Part shown: positions 1 to 7,408 of the stretch, in pieces | Position numbering within the stretch: the stretch's first letter is position 1 | How the letters are laid out: every line of letters starts with the position of its first letter | From: Bacteroidales bacterium | GTDB lineage: Bacteria; Bacteroidota; Bacteroidia; Bacteroidales; Dysgonomonadaceae | Reading direction: 5' to 3' | Length of the DNA stretch: 12,511 bases | Assembly (NCBI GenBank): GCA_012798745.1 | Contig: JAAZMQ010000065.1 | Location: forward strand, 1 to 12,511 | Translations under genes and position numbers: made by a program | The notes under the pieces: generated by a model | What the model saw: only the letters and a program-made list of their open reading frames with translations | Databases searched by the model: none | What the model was told of the DNA's origin: nothing

Positions 1-1247
1 AAGGGCAGATTGGCTGGACGAGTAGCGAATATGGAACATTTACGAGTGCTTACGGATGGTTCAATGTTTTTCTCTTGATGTTGATTTTCGGGGGGATTAT
101 TCTCGATAAAGTAGGTGTCCGGATAACCGGTTTTGGAGCAGCATTGATTATGGTAATCGGTACGGCAATACAATATTGGGCAATATCGACCGGCTCACTT
201 CAAGGCAGTAGTATACTGGGAATAAAATCTCAGGTTTTTTTTGCCAGCATCGGATATGCCACTTTTGCTGTTGGTGTTGAAGTTGCGGGTATCACCGTAA
301 CCAAAGTGATTTACAAATGGTTTCAAGGTAAGGAATTGGCTTTGGCTATGGGATTGCAGGTGGCTTTGGCTCGTGTGGGTACTGCCTTTGCTTTGGCTTT
401 TTCGGTTCCTATAGCAAAATTTACGGGAATGATTGATGTTTCGCGTTCGGTGTTGGTGGGCATGATCGCACTTTGTATAGGACTATTGTCGTTTATTGTG
501 TATGTTTTTATGGATAAGAAATTGGATCGGTCGATTGCCGACGCCAACGAGGATGTCGACGAAGAGGAATTCAAAATATCGGATATCCGAAATATTGTAA
601 CCAACAAGGGGTGGTGGTTTATTGCTATTCTTTGTGTGTTGTTTTATTCGGCTGTCTTTCCTTTTTTGAAATATGCCACCGATTTGATGGTAAATAAGTT
701 TGGAGTTGATATCGATTTGGCTGGAGTTATTCCCTCGTTGTTGCCTTTCGGCACCATCTTGTTAACACCTTTGTTTGGAAATATTTACGATAGGATGGGA
801 AAGGGGGCTTCTATCATGATTTGGGGGTCTATGTTGTTGATTGTTGTTCATTTACTGTTTGCCGTTCCGTTTTTGAATAATTGGGTGATTGCTATTTTGC
901 TGGTCATTCTGCTTGGTATTGCTTTTTCGCTGGTTCCTTCTGCTATGTGGCCTTCGGTAACGAAAATTGTTCCCGAGAGACAATTAGGAACGGCAATGGC
1001 TTTGATTTTCTGGGTCCAAAACTGGGGATTAATGGGTGTTCCTTTGTTGATCGGATGGGTATTAGATAAATATTGTATAACCGGGCAAACCGTTCGCGAC
1101 GGATTAACGGTAAATACGTACGATTATACTCTTCCGATGCTCATTTTTGCGGGCTTTGGTTTTTTAGCTGTTCTTTTTGCTTTCTTATTGAAAATAGAAG
1201 ACAAGAAAAAGGGATATGGTTTGGAAAAACCGAATTATATCCGATAA
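1..1247 (+). CDS. Major facilitator superfamily transporter, 5' end missing
   Basis: The reading frame is open from base 3 to the TAA at 1245-1247, so the start codon lies before the window and 414 codons are present. About eleven hydrophobic segments follow one another and correspond to TM2 to TM12 of a 12-TM MFS permease. The MFS motif A after TM2 is visible (GGIILDKVGVR), with its second-half counterpart after TM8 (GNIYDRMGKG). An acidic cytoplasmic loop (DANEDVDEEEF) joins the two halves. The protein ends in a short charged tail (EDKKKGYGLEK). It should be an inner-membrane secondary transporter; the substrate cannot be read from the sequence. The aromatic-rich TM1-TM2 region (YGTFTSAYGWFNVF) resembles broad bacterial MFS families that also include MFSD1-like proteins, but that is a weak inference. 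The TTG at 75 and ATG at 78 are internal codons, not starts. clpB follows after 99 bases on the same strand. Confidence 0.9.
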   Translation, partial: GQIGWTSSEYGTFTSAYGWFNVFLLMLIFGGIILDKVGVRITGFGAALIMVIGTAIQYWAISTGSLQGSSILGIKSQVFFASIGYATFAVGVEVAGITVTKVIYKWFQGKELALAMGLQVALARVGTAFALAFSVPIAKFTGMIDVSRSVLVGMIALCIGLLSFIVYVFMDKKLDRSIADANEDVDEEEFKISDIRNIVTNKGWWFIAILCVLFYSAVFPFLKYATDLMVNKFGVDIDLAGVIPSLLPFGTILLTPLFGNIYDRMGKGASIMIWGSMLLIVVHLLFAVPFLNNWVIAILLVILLGIAFSLVPSAMWPSVTKIVPERQLGTAMALIFWVQNWGLMGVPLLIGWVLDKYCITGQTVRDGLTVNTYDYTLPMLIFAGFGFLAVLFAFLLKIEDKKKGYGLEKPNYIR

Positions 1248-1346
1248 AACAGCGATGGAATCTGTCAAAACGTCATAAAAGATTTTTTGGCAAGAATTTT
1301 GATTTCCTTAAAACGAGAAGGGAATTATAAAATAAAAAATATAATT

Positions 1347-3938
1347 ATGAATTTTAATAATTTTACCATTAAAGCACAAGAGGCTGTACAAAAGGCAATC
1401 GATTTAGTACAAGCAAACAATCAACAGATAATTGAACCGGCACATGTGCTGAAAGGTGTGATGCTGGTAGGTGAGAATGTGACCAATTTTCTGTTTCAAA
1501 AGTTGGGTGTAAACGTTCGTGCATTAGAAGCAGCGGTTGATAGAGAGATCGATTCGTATCCGCGTGTTTCGGGCGGTGAGCCAATGCTGAGTCGCGAAAC
1601 AAATGCGGTTTTCCAGAAAGCAGCCGATTATGCGACGCGCATGGGCGATCAGTTTGTTTCGCTCGAACATTTGTTACTGGCTTTAGTAAGCGAAAAAAGT
1701 TCTGCTTCGCAGATTTTGAAAGCTCAAGGGGTTTCTGAAAATCAGCTGGAATTGGCGATAAAAGAGCTTAGGAAAGGCGAAAAAGTCACTAGCCAGACAG
1801 CAGAAGAAACCTATCAGGCATTGAGCAAATATGCGATTAATCTTACCGAAATGGCGCGTCAGGGTAAGTTGGACCCTGTTATTGGGCGTGATGAAGAGAT
1901 TCGTCGTGTATTGCAGATATTGAGTCGGAGGACGAAAAATAATCCCATCTTGATTGGTGAACCCGGAACCGGTAAGACAGCTATCGTGGAGGGACTAGCA
2001 CGTCGTATTGTTCGTGGCGACGTTCCTGAAAACCTGAAAAGCAAGCAAATTTATTCGCTGGATATGGGTGCTTTAATTGCCGGTGCCAAATATCAGGGTG
2101 AATTCGAAGAGCGCTTAAAGGCTGTAATCAACGAAGTAGTGAAATCCGACGGCGAAATCATTTTGTTTATCGATGAAATTCATACGCTGGTAGGGGCAGG
2201 AAAAACTTCGGGCGCTATGGACGCCGCTAATATATTGAAGCCGGCACTGGCTCGCGGCGAATTGCGTACGATTGGTGCCACTACCTTGGACGAATATCGG
2301 AAGTATTTCGAAAAAGACAGGGCTTTGGAGCGCCGTTTCCAGGTTGTAATGGTTGAAGAACCCAGTGAAGCCGATGCCATTTCCATTCTGCGAGGATTGA
2401 AGGAAAGGTACGAAAATCATCATAAGGTACGTATTAAAGACGAGGCGATTATCGCTGCCGTGCAATTGTCGCAGCGGTATATTACCGATCGGTTTTTGCC
2501 CGATAAGGCAATTGACTTGATCGATGAGGCAGCGGCCAAATTGCGTATGGAAATTGATTCTGTACCGGAAGAACTCGATGAGATTCAACGTAGAATCAAG
2601 CAGTTAGAAATTGAACGTGAAGCTATCAGGCGCGAAAAGGATACAGCAAAAGAAGAACTCCTCACAAAGCAGATTGAGGAGTTGAAAGAACAAGAAGCGG
2701 AGTATAAAGCCCGATGGCTCGCCGAAAAAGAAATCATCGATAAAATTCAGCAGAACAAGTCCGAAATCGAACAAGCAAGAATTCAAGCAGAAATAGCCGA
2801 ACGCGAGGGCGATTACGGTAAAGTTGCCGAATTGCGTTACGGAAAGATCAAGGAAAAAGAAAGAGAAATTGAAGAACTGCAAAAGCAACTTCGTGAAATA
2901 CAGGGCGATCATCCGTTAATTAAAGAAGAAGTAGATGCGGAAGATATTGCCGAAATTGTGTCGAAGTGGACAGGTATTCCTGTATCGAAAATGTTGCAGA
3001 GCGAGCGCGAAAAACTGCTTTCTCTTGAAGATGAACTTCACAAACGGGTTGTCGGGCAGGATGAAGCGATTAAAGCTGTTGCCGATGCTATCCGTAGGAA
3101 TCGTGCCGGACTGAGTGATCCCAAACGACCCATTGGTTCGTTTATTTTTCTCGGAACGACCGGTGTTGGTAAAACGGAATTGGCAAAAGCGTTGGCTGAG
3201 TGCCTGTTTGACGATGAGCACATGATGACGCGTATCGATATGAGTGAGTATCAAGAGAAATTCAGTGTTACCCGACTGATTGGTGCACCTCCGGGATATG
3301 TGGGTTACGAAGAAGGGGGTCAACTAACCGAAGCTATTCGACGTAAACCTTATTCGGTGGTACTTTTCGATGAAATCGAAAAAGCTCATCCCGATGTGTT
3401 CAATGTGCTTTTGCAGGTGCTCGACGATGGGCGTTTGACCGACAACAAAGGAAGGGTTGTGAATTTCAAAAACACGATTATCATCATGACCTCTAACATG
3501 GGTTCGGATTTGATTCGGGCTAATTTCGAACGACTCAACGATTCCAATCGGGAACAAATTATTGAAGAAACCAAAAATGCGGTAATGGAGATGCTCAAAG
3601 TCAGAATTCGTCCCGAGTTCTTGAATCGTGTAGATGAGATTATTATGTTTATGCCACTGACACAAGAGGAAATCAAGCAAATTGTTCGCCTGCAGCTCGA
3701 AAATGTAAAGAAAATGCTTGCCGAAAACAATGGTGTGCAACTGGAATATACCGAAGCAGCAGTAGAAAGTCTTGCAAAAGAAGGATACGATCCTCAATTT
3801 GGTGCGCGTCCCGTGAAGCGGGTTATTCAGCGTAAAATACTCAACCGGTTGGCGAAAGATATCATTGCCGGCACAGTGGATAAAACCAAACCCATTATTA
3901 TTGATGCGGTCGACGATACGATATTTTTCAGGAACTAA
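1347..3938 (+). CDS. clpB: ATP-dependent disaggregase ClpB (Hsp100)
   Basis: Encodes 863 residues, close to the family's usual 850-870. ClpB is a cytoplasmic hexameric AAA+ machine that pulls polypeptides out of aggregates together with DnaK. Visible parts in order: Clp N-domain (about 1-145); NBD1 with Walker A GEPGTGKT (204-211), pore-loop Tyr249 in AKYQGEFEERL and Walker B FIDE (Asp276-Glu277); the coiled-coil middle domain (about 405-525) typical of ClpB and absent from ClpA; NBD2 with Walker A GTTGVGKT (603-610), pore-loop Tyr651 in GYVGYEEGG and Walker B LFDE (Asp675-Glu676); and sensor 2 GARPVKR near the C terminus. The positions run two behind E. coli ClpB. The ATG at 1347 is chosen because family similarity begins at MNFNNFTIKAQEAVQ and A/T-rich sequence precedes it; the frame is open further upstream to an alternative start at 1287, but those 20 extra residues have no family counterpart. 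No CIRCE operator was seen upstream. The gene ends at a strong hairpin terminator. Confidence 0.98.
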   Translation: MNFNNFTIKAQEAVQKAIDLVQANNQQIIEPAHVLKGVMLVGENVTNFLFQKLGVNVRALEAAVDREIDSYPRVSGGEPMLSRETNAVFQKAADYATRMGDQFVSLEHLLLALVSEKSSASQILKAQGVSENQLELAIKELRKGEKVTSQTAEETYQALSKYAINLTEMARQGKLDPVIGRDEEIRRVLQILSRRTKNNPILIGEPGTGKTAIVEGLARRIVRGDVPENLKSKQIYSLDMGALIAGAKYQGEFEERLKAVINEVVKSDGEIILFIDEIHTLVGAGKTSGAMDAANILKPALARGELRTIGATTLDEYRKYFEKDRALERRFQVVMVEEPSEADAISILRGLKERYENHHKVRIKDEAIIAAVQLSQRYITDRFLPDKAIDLIDEAAAKLRMEIDSVPEELDEIQRRIKQLEIEREAIRREKDTAKEELLTKQIEELKEQEAEYKARWLAEKEIIDKIQQNKSEIEQARIQAEIAEREGDYGKVAELRYGKIKEKEREIEELQKQLREIQGDHPLIKEEVDAEDIAEIVSKWTGIPVSKMLQSEREKLLSLEDELHKRVVGQDEAIKAVADAIRRNRAGLSDPKRPIGSFIFLGTTGVGKTELAKALAECLFDDEHMMTRIDMSEYQEKFSVTRLIGAPPGYVGYEEGGQLTEAIRRKPYSVVLFDEIEKAHPDVFNVLLQVLDDGRLTDNKGRVVNFKNTIIIMTSNMGSDLIRANFERLNDSNREQIIEETKNAVMEMLKVRIRPEFLNRVDEIIMFMPLTQEEIKQIVRLQLENVKKMLAENNGVQLEYTEAAVESLAKEGYDPQFGARPVKRVIQRKILNRLAKDIIAGTVDKTKPIIIDAVDDTIFFRN

Positions 3939-3974
3939 AAAATCGGCGAATTAGTACGATATGTGATATAATAT

Positions 3975-4009
3975 AAAAACCCCGCGAAATTGGTTTCGCA
4001 GGGTTTTTT
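3975..4009. terminator. Bidirectional intrinsic terminator between clpB and trkA
   Basis: An inverted repeat has arms AAAAA-CCC and GCGAAA (left, 3975-3989) against TTTCGC and GGG-TTTTTT (right, 3994-4009). The loop is TTGG and there is one C/A mismatch. The T run on the right serves clpB, and the A run on the left becomes the U tract for trkA on the minus strand. It lies in the 108-base gap between the converging genes and is the only structure seen there. Confidence 0.9.
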
Positions 4010-4046
4010 ATTTGTATTCCCCCTTCACATCACATCAAAAAATGAA

Positions 4047-5384
4047 TCAGTTAAATAGGTTTTCGATATTTTTCAACGATTTGCTGAGAAAGAAAACCAC
4101 AACTTGATCGTATGCTTCGATAAGAGTGTCGCCATCTACTAAAATGGGTTCGCCATTCCGTATGAGAGCACCGAAAGTAATATCCGGTGGCAGATTGAGA
4201 TTTTTGATTAATTTTTTGGTCACTTTCGAGTTAGGCTTAGCCACAATCTCGCCCACATTTGCGTTGGCAAAGGTAAGGCATTTAATATTTGAAACATCGG
4301 CTTTGAGCAGGAGTTCGTAAATTTTGCTCGCGGTAATCACTTTTTTATTGATAATTGTTCCGATATCGAAGCGCTCTGCCATGTTGATATAATCCAGATT
4401 CTCTACTTCGGCAACTGTTTTTTTTACGCCGTACTGTTTTGCTATTAGGCAAGACAGAATGTTGGCTTCGGAATTCCCCGTAAGAGCCAGAAAAGCATCG
4501 GCTTCCGTTATTCCTTCATTTTGCAGCAATTCAACATCGCGTCCATCACCCAAAAAGATGCTTACATTCGAAGGTACGTTTTCAAGGAGCATTTCGGCTC
4601 GTTCCCTGTCTTGTTCGATAATCTTAATATTCATATACGATGGAAGATATTGCACGGTTCGCATGGTGATGCGGCTTCCACCCATAATCATTACATTTTT
4701 GACTTCGAACGATTTTTTCCCCAAAAGGGTGGGCATTTCGTCGAGATATTTTCGTAATGTGGTGAAATAGAGAATATCGTTGGGTAATATCTGATCATTT
4801 CCTCGGGGGATGATAGTTTGATTGTTTCGTTTAATGGCAACAATATGAAACTTTTTGTTTTCTTGGGCCAATTCATGCAGGTATTTGTTGACTATGGGTG
4901 CATTTTCTCTAATCTTAGCCCCGGCAAGAATAACCGACCCGTTTGAAAGTTCCCACCAGAAACGTGTCCACGGCGTTTTCAGTGCCTGCACAATTTCTCG
5001 GGCAGCCATCATTTCGGGATAGATCATGGAATTGATACCTCTTTCTTCAAAGAAAACCGAATTTTTGGGTAAAAGATATTCGTAATTATCGATGCGTGCA
5101 AGGGTTTTTTTTGTCCCCATGTTAGCTGCCAACATGCAGGCCAGGATATTACGCGACTCTTCGGGGGTAACTCCGATAAACAAATCGGCATCTTTTACTC
5201 CGGCAGTATTTAAATCGTTTAACGAAGTGCATTTCCCCATCACAGGGGTCAATTCTGCATTATCTTTAAAGGATTGAAGTCGCTCTTTATTTTCGTCCAT
5301 CACGGTAATGTCGTGATTCTCTTCTCCCAATAATCGTGCAAGATGAGTTCCTACCTCACCTGCACCTGCTATGACAATTTTCAT
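4047..5384 (-). CDS. trkA: Trk potassium uptake regulatory subunit TrkA, double RCK
   Basis: Encodes 445 residues, near the usual 450-460. TrkA is a cytoplasmic nucleotide-binding ring that gates a TrkH/TrkG-type K+ channel. The sequence shows two RCK_N-RCK_C repeats. The first Rossmann fold starts at residue 1 with an intact GAGEVG loop (7-12) and an acidic residue at the end of strand 2 (Asp30). The second starts near 229 with VMIMGGSRIT, where the expected GxGxxG has become GGSRIT (235-240), so nucleotide binding there may be altered. RCK_C regions are at about 145-215 and 365-435. It follows dxs by 12 bases with no Shine-Dalgarno sequence (A-run before the ATG) and is the last gene of the recQ-dxs-trkA transcript. 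No trkH lies next to it inside the window; its downstream neighbour is the converging clpB. Confidence 0.95.
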   Translation of the reverse strand: MKIVIAGAGEVGTHLARLLGEENHDITVMDENKERLQSFKDNAELTPVMGKCTSLNDLNTAGVKDADLFIGVTPEESRNILACMLAANMGTKKTLARIDNYEYLLPKNSVFFEERGINSMIYPEMMAAREIVQALKTPWTRFWWELSNGSVILAGAKIRENAPIVNKYLHELAQENKKFHIVAIKRNNQTIIPRGNDQILPNDILYFTTLRKYLDEMPTLLGKKSFEVKNVMIMGGSRITMRTVQYLPSYMNIKIIEQDRERAEMLLENVPSNVSIFLGDGRDVELLQNEGITEADAFLALTGNSEANILSCLIAKQYGVKKTVAEVENLDYINMAERFDIGTIINKKVITASKIYELLLKADVSNIKCLTFANANVGEIVAKPNSKVTKKLIKNLNLPPDITFGALIRNGEPILVDGDTLIEAYDQVVVFFLSKSLKNIENLFN

Positions 5385-5396
5385 TGATTTTTTGTA

Positions 5397-7394
5397 TTAG
5401 GATAATTTTCGTTTTGCTCTTTCTAGTTGTTGCAGTGATTTATTTTGCTTTATGTTCAAAGGGTTAAAAGTTTTTTGTTTGAGTTTGACTTTGGTGGATT
5501 TTTTAATGGTATCGTTTGCTTCCATAATAGCTTCCAAAATACCATCCTCATCAATTCCGCACAAATGTTTCAGCTCATTTATTGTTCCGTGTGTTACAAA
5601 TTCGTCTTTAATGCCCAGTTGTCGAACATGAATATCGGTATAATGATGAGCAGCCAGAAATTCGAGCACGGCGCTCCCCATTCCACCGGTAATTACTCCG
5701 TTTTCAACAGTAATGAGATATGTGTAGTTTTCTGCGATTTCCTTTAACAGTTCCTCGTCAATAGGTTTTAGAAAGAGCAGATCGTAATGTGCCGCAAAAA
5801 CTCCTTTTTCGGCAGCTTTTTCAACAGCTTTTGCCACGTTGTTTCCGATTGCACCGATAGACAGTACGGCAATTTCTTCTCCTTCTTTCAATTTTCTTCC
5901 TTTTCCGATGGGAATGATGTGCATCGGATTCTGCCAATCCACTCTTTCTCCTTGTCCTTTCGGATACCGAATAACAAATGGACCTTCGTTGCCGTATACG
6001 GCAGTATACATAAGGTTTCGCAGATCATGTTCGTTCAAAGGAGCCGCAATGGTAAGGTTGGGTATGGATCGCATGTAGGCAAGATCGAATACGCCGTGAT
6101 GTGTGGGTCCGTCTTCGCCTACCAGGCCGGCTCTGTCGAGGCACAGGATGATTTTCAATTTCTGCAGGGCAACATCGTGAATTACTTGGTCATAAGCCCG
6201 TTGCATAAATGAAGAGTAAATGTTGCAAAATGGGATAAGCCCCTCTTTAGCCAGTCCTGCCGAGAATGTCACGGCATGTGCTTCGGCAATACCGACATCA
6301 AACGTACGTTCGGGGAATTTCTCCATCATATAATTCATGGAACATCCTGTGGGCATTGCCGGTGTTATAGCGACTATTTTTTCGTTTTTTTCGGCCAGTT
6401 CCACAAGAGTATGCCCGAAAACATCCTGATAAAGTTGTGGTTGGTCTTTTCTTCTTTTAACAATACGTTCGCCGGTTTCTTTATCGAAAAGTCCCGGAGC
6501 ATGCCAAATGGTTGCCGATTTTTCTGCCGGAGCATATCCTTTTCCTTTGATTGTTTTGATGTGCAACAGTTTGGGACCCTTCATGTCTTTGATGTTGTTG
6601 AGCACCCGGATGAGTTCGGGTAGGTCGTGCCCATCGATAGGACCAAAATAGCGGATATTGAAGCCTTCAAAGAGGTTTTGTTGGCGACTGAGCAACGATT
6701 TGATGCTGTTATTGAAACGGAGAATAAAGTTTTTTTTGTTCTCGTCGATCAGGTTTTTTTGTTTAAATGCCTGATAAACTTGGTTTCTTATTTTGTTATA
6801 TTTAGACGATGTGGTTAGTTTAACCAGATAATCTCGCAAGCCTCCGACATTATGATCGATAGACATATCATTGTCGTTAAGGATAATAAGCAGATTATTG
6901 GGTTGTGAACAGGCGTTGTTTAACCCTTCGTAGGCCAATCCGCCGGTCATGGCTCCGTCGCCGATAATGGCAACCACGTGACGGTCGTCTTCGTGATTGA
7001 GATAAGCCGCCACAGCCATTCCCAGTGCAGCTGAAATAGAGGTGGAGGCATGTCCCGACACAAAAGTATCGTATTCGCTTTCTTCGGGGTTAGGGAAACC
7101 CGAGATTCCTCCCAACTTGCGATTAGTGGGAAACTTATCGCGCCTTTCTGTCAGTATTTTGTGGCTATATGCCTGATGCCCTACATCCCACACCAGTCGA
7201 TCGTAAGGGGTGTTATAGAGATAATGCAGAGCCACAGTCAGTTCCACTGTTCCCAGGCTCGATGCAAAATGTCCCGGATTGTGAGATAATTGATCGATGA
7301 TATATTCCCTTAATTCGGAACAAACCTGTTGAAGTTGTTCGATATTGAGCTTTTTTAAATCATCGGGACTATTGATTTGTTTTAATAATTTCAT
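5397..7394 (-). CDS. dxs: 1-deoxy-D-xylulose-5-phosphate synthase
   Basis: Catalyses thiamine-diphosphate-dependent condensation of pyruvate with glyceraldehyde 3-phosphate to DXP. This is the first step of the MEP isoprenoid pathway and also feeds thiamine and pyridoxal phosphate synthesis. The protein has 665 residues against about 620 in E. coli. Visible: NPGHFASSLGTVELT with His41; VGHQAYSH with His73; SGHAST with His115; the thiamine-diphosphate motif from GDG (145-147) to LNDND (172-176); catalytic Glu371 in VGIAEAHAVTFSAG; and EDGPTHHG with His432-His433. The usual EQHAV reads EAHAV here. The C-terminal transketolase domain runs to about residue 620 and is followed by about 40 extra Lys-rich residues (KKSTKVKLKQK...LERAKRKLS), which account for most of the excess length. 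It is placed 14 bases after recQ and 12 before trkA, so probably co-transcribed. Confidence 0.98.
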   Translation of the reverse strand: MKLLKQINSPDDLKKLNIEQLQQVCSELREYIIDQLSHNPGHFASSLGTVELTVALHYLYNTPYDRLVWDVGHQAYSHKILTERRDKFPTNRKLGGISGFPNPEESEYDTFVSGHASTSISAALGMAVAAYLNHEDDRHVVAIIGDGAMTGGLAYEGLNNACSQPNNLLIILNDNDMSIDHNVGGLRDYLVKLTTSSKYNKIRNQVYQAFKQKNLIDENKKNFILRFNNSIKSLLSRQQNLFEGFNIRYFGPIDGHDLPELIRVLNNIKDMKGPKLLHIKTIKGKGYAPAEKSATIWHAPGLFDKETGERIVKRRKDQPQLYQDVFGHTLVELAEKNEKIVAITPAMPTGCSMNYMMEKFPERTFDVGIAEAHAVTFSAGLAKEGLIPFCNIYSSFMQRAYDQVIHDVALQKLKIILCLDRAGLVGEDGPTHHGVFDLAYMRSIPNLTIAAPLNEHDLRNLMYTAVYGNEGPFVIRYPKGQGERVDWQNPMHIIPIGKGRKLKEGEEIAVLSIGAIGNNVAKAVEKAAEKGVFAAHYDLLFLKPIDEELLKEIAENYTYLITVENGVITGGMGSAVLEFLAAHHYTDIHVRQLGIKDEFVTHGTINELKHLCGIDEDGILEAIMEANDTIKKSTKVKLKQKTFNPLNIKQNKSLQQLERAKRKLS

Positions 7395-7408
7395 TTTTTT
7401 GTTAGAAA

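Noticed and set aside
1294..1301. GAATTTTG as a -7 promoter element for clpB.
   Set aside because: It differs from TAnnTTTG at the first base and no -33 TTTG lies at a suitable distance, so the clpB promoter remains unidentified.
1287..1346. A 20-residue N-terminal extension of ClpB from an alternative start at 1287.
   Set aside because: The added residues match nothing expected in ClpB, and the ATG at 1347 starts exactly at the family N terminus and gives the normal 863-residue length.
2115..3797. Long minus-strand open frames inside clpB (for example 2115-2588 and 3324-3797).
   Set aside because: They lie antisense to a fully conserved gene, encode low-complexity Phe/Leu/His-rich products without recognisable domains, and are frame shadows.
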